Source: Halomonas halodenitrificans DSM 735
GTDB lineage: Bacteria > Pseudomonadota > Gammaproteobacteria > Pseudomonadales > Halomonadaceae
Length of the DNA stretch: 64,000 nucleotides
NCBI RefSeq assembly: GCF_000620045.1
Contig: NZ_JHVH01000009.1
Coordinates: 81,536 to 145,535, forward strand
Reading direction: 5' to 3'
A program made the position numbers and the translations under genes. Numbering within the stretch: the first letter of the stretch is position 1; each line of letters starts with the position of its first letter. Shown here piece by piece: positions 63,928-64,000 of the stretch. The notes under the pieces were generated by a model. That model ran no database searches. It saw only the letters and a program-made list of their open reading frames with translations, and was not told where the DNA came from.

Positions 63928-64000
63928 CGGAACCTCATCACGCCCCATATGGTTCAGAGTCTAACAGCCGCTGATACTCCAACTAGCGTGACAGTGGGGG

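Larger units (their letters stand above)
62351..63993 (-). mobile_element. IS3-family insertion sequence, complete
   Basis: The ends are imperfect inverted repeats: TGTCAAGCTTGTTGGA on the left and, reversed, TGTCACGCTAGTTGGA on the right (14 of 16 match). Inside are orfA and orfB on the minus strand, overlapping by four bases. Length about 1.64 kb, long for IS3. No clear target duplication is seen in the few bases of flank. Both frames look intact, so the element may be active. Confidence 0.85.

Overview
The window looks like chromosome from a halophilic gammaproteobacterium, probably Halomonas or a close relative. This is inferred from the mix of gammaproteobacterial housekeeping genes (parE/parC, serB, rsmC, greB, efp/epmA/epmB, psd/rsgA/orn, cmoA/cmoB/cmoM), GC-rich coding sequence and compatible-solute-style transport (ABC and TRAP); no species call can be made from sequence alone. 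Two catabolic blocks flank a housekeeping core.

Region 1 (1-15,600) is a complete myo-inositol catabolic locus. A divergent RpiR-type regulator heads a minus-strand operon rpiR-iolG-iolB that ends in a strong terminator at the left edge. The plus-strand operon carries a sugar-type ABC importer, a second Gfo/Idh dehydrogenase, an SDR, a phytanoyl-CoA-dioxygenase-like enzyme, then iolC (fused to the DUF2090 aldolase), iolD, iolE and iolA. Two GGAA-N6-TTCC-type operators sit in the divergent promoter. The dioxygenase and its two dehydrogenase neighbours are not part of the classical pathway and may open a side entrance for modified inositols.

Region 2 (15,600-16,560) is a boundary: remains of an IS3-type and an IS1380-type element next to a tRNA-Arg(CCT) gene whose 3' end faces the inositol block.

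Region 3 (16,690-44,220) is housekeeping: tRNA wobble modification (cmoM, cmoB, cmoA), rsmC, a DUF4160/DUF2442 pair, greB, nudF-yqiB-cpdA, an App1-like phosphatase, a YugP-like membrane protease, pgi, yqiA-parE-parC, serB with a voltage-gated cation channel, leuA with a leucine-codon leader peptide and attenuator, epmB/efp/epmA, psd, a rhodanese, rsgA and orn. Several intergenic gaps here contain REP-like palindromes (GGGGTCAGACCCC doublets, and AAGCTGTAAGC/AAGCTTGAAGC families).

Region 4 (44,390-62,400) is devoted to four-carbon sugar acids. A LacI-type regulator and a 28-bp perfect palindrome precede ltnD-otnK-otnC-otnI-denD, a TRAP transporter, an aldehyde dehydrogenase, a second beta-hydroxyacid dehydrogenase and a DMT permease. 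Next come a tartrate/D-malate dehydrogenase with a divergent LysR regulator and a second, AT-richer TRAP transporter. L-threonate and D-erythronate would be oxidised, phosphorylated and decarboxylated to dihydroxyacetone phosphate. The block ends in an FAD-dependent oxidoreductase gene cut by an IS3-family element that fills the right edge (62,351-63,993).
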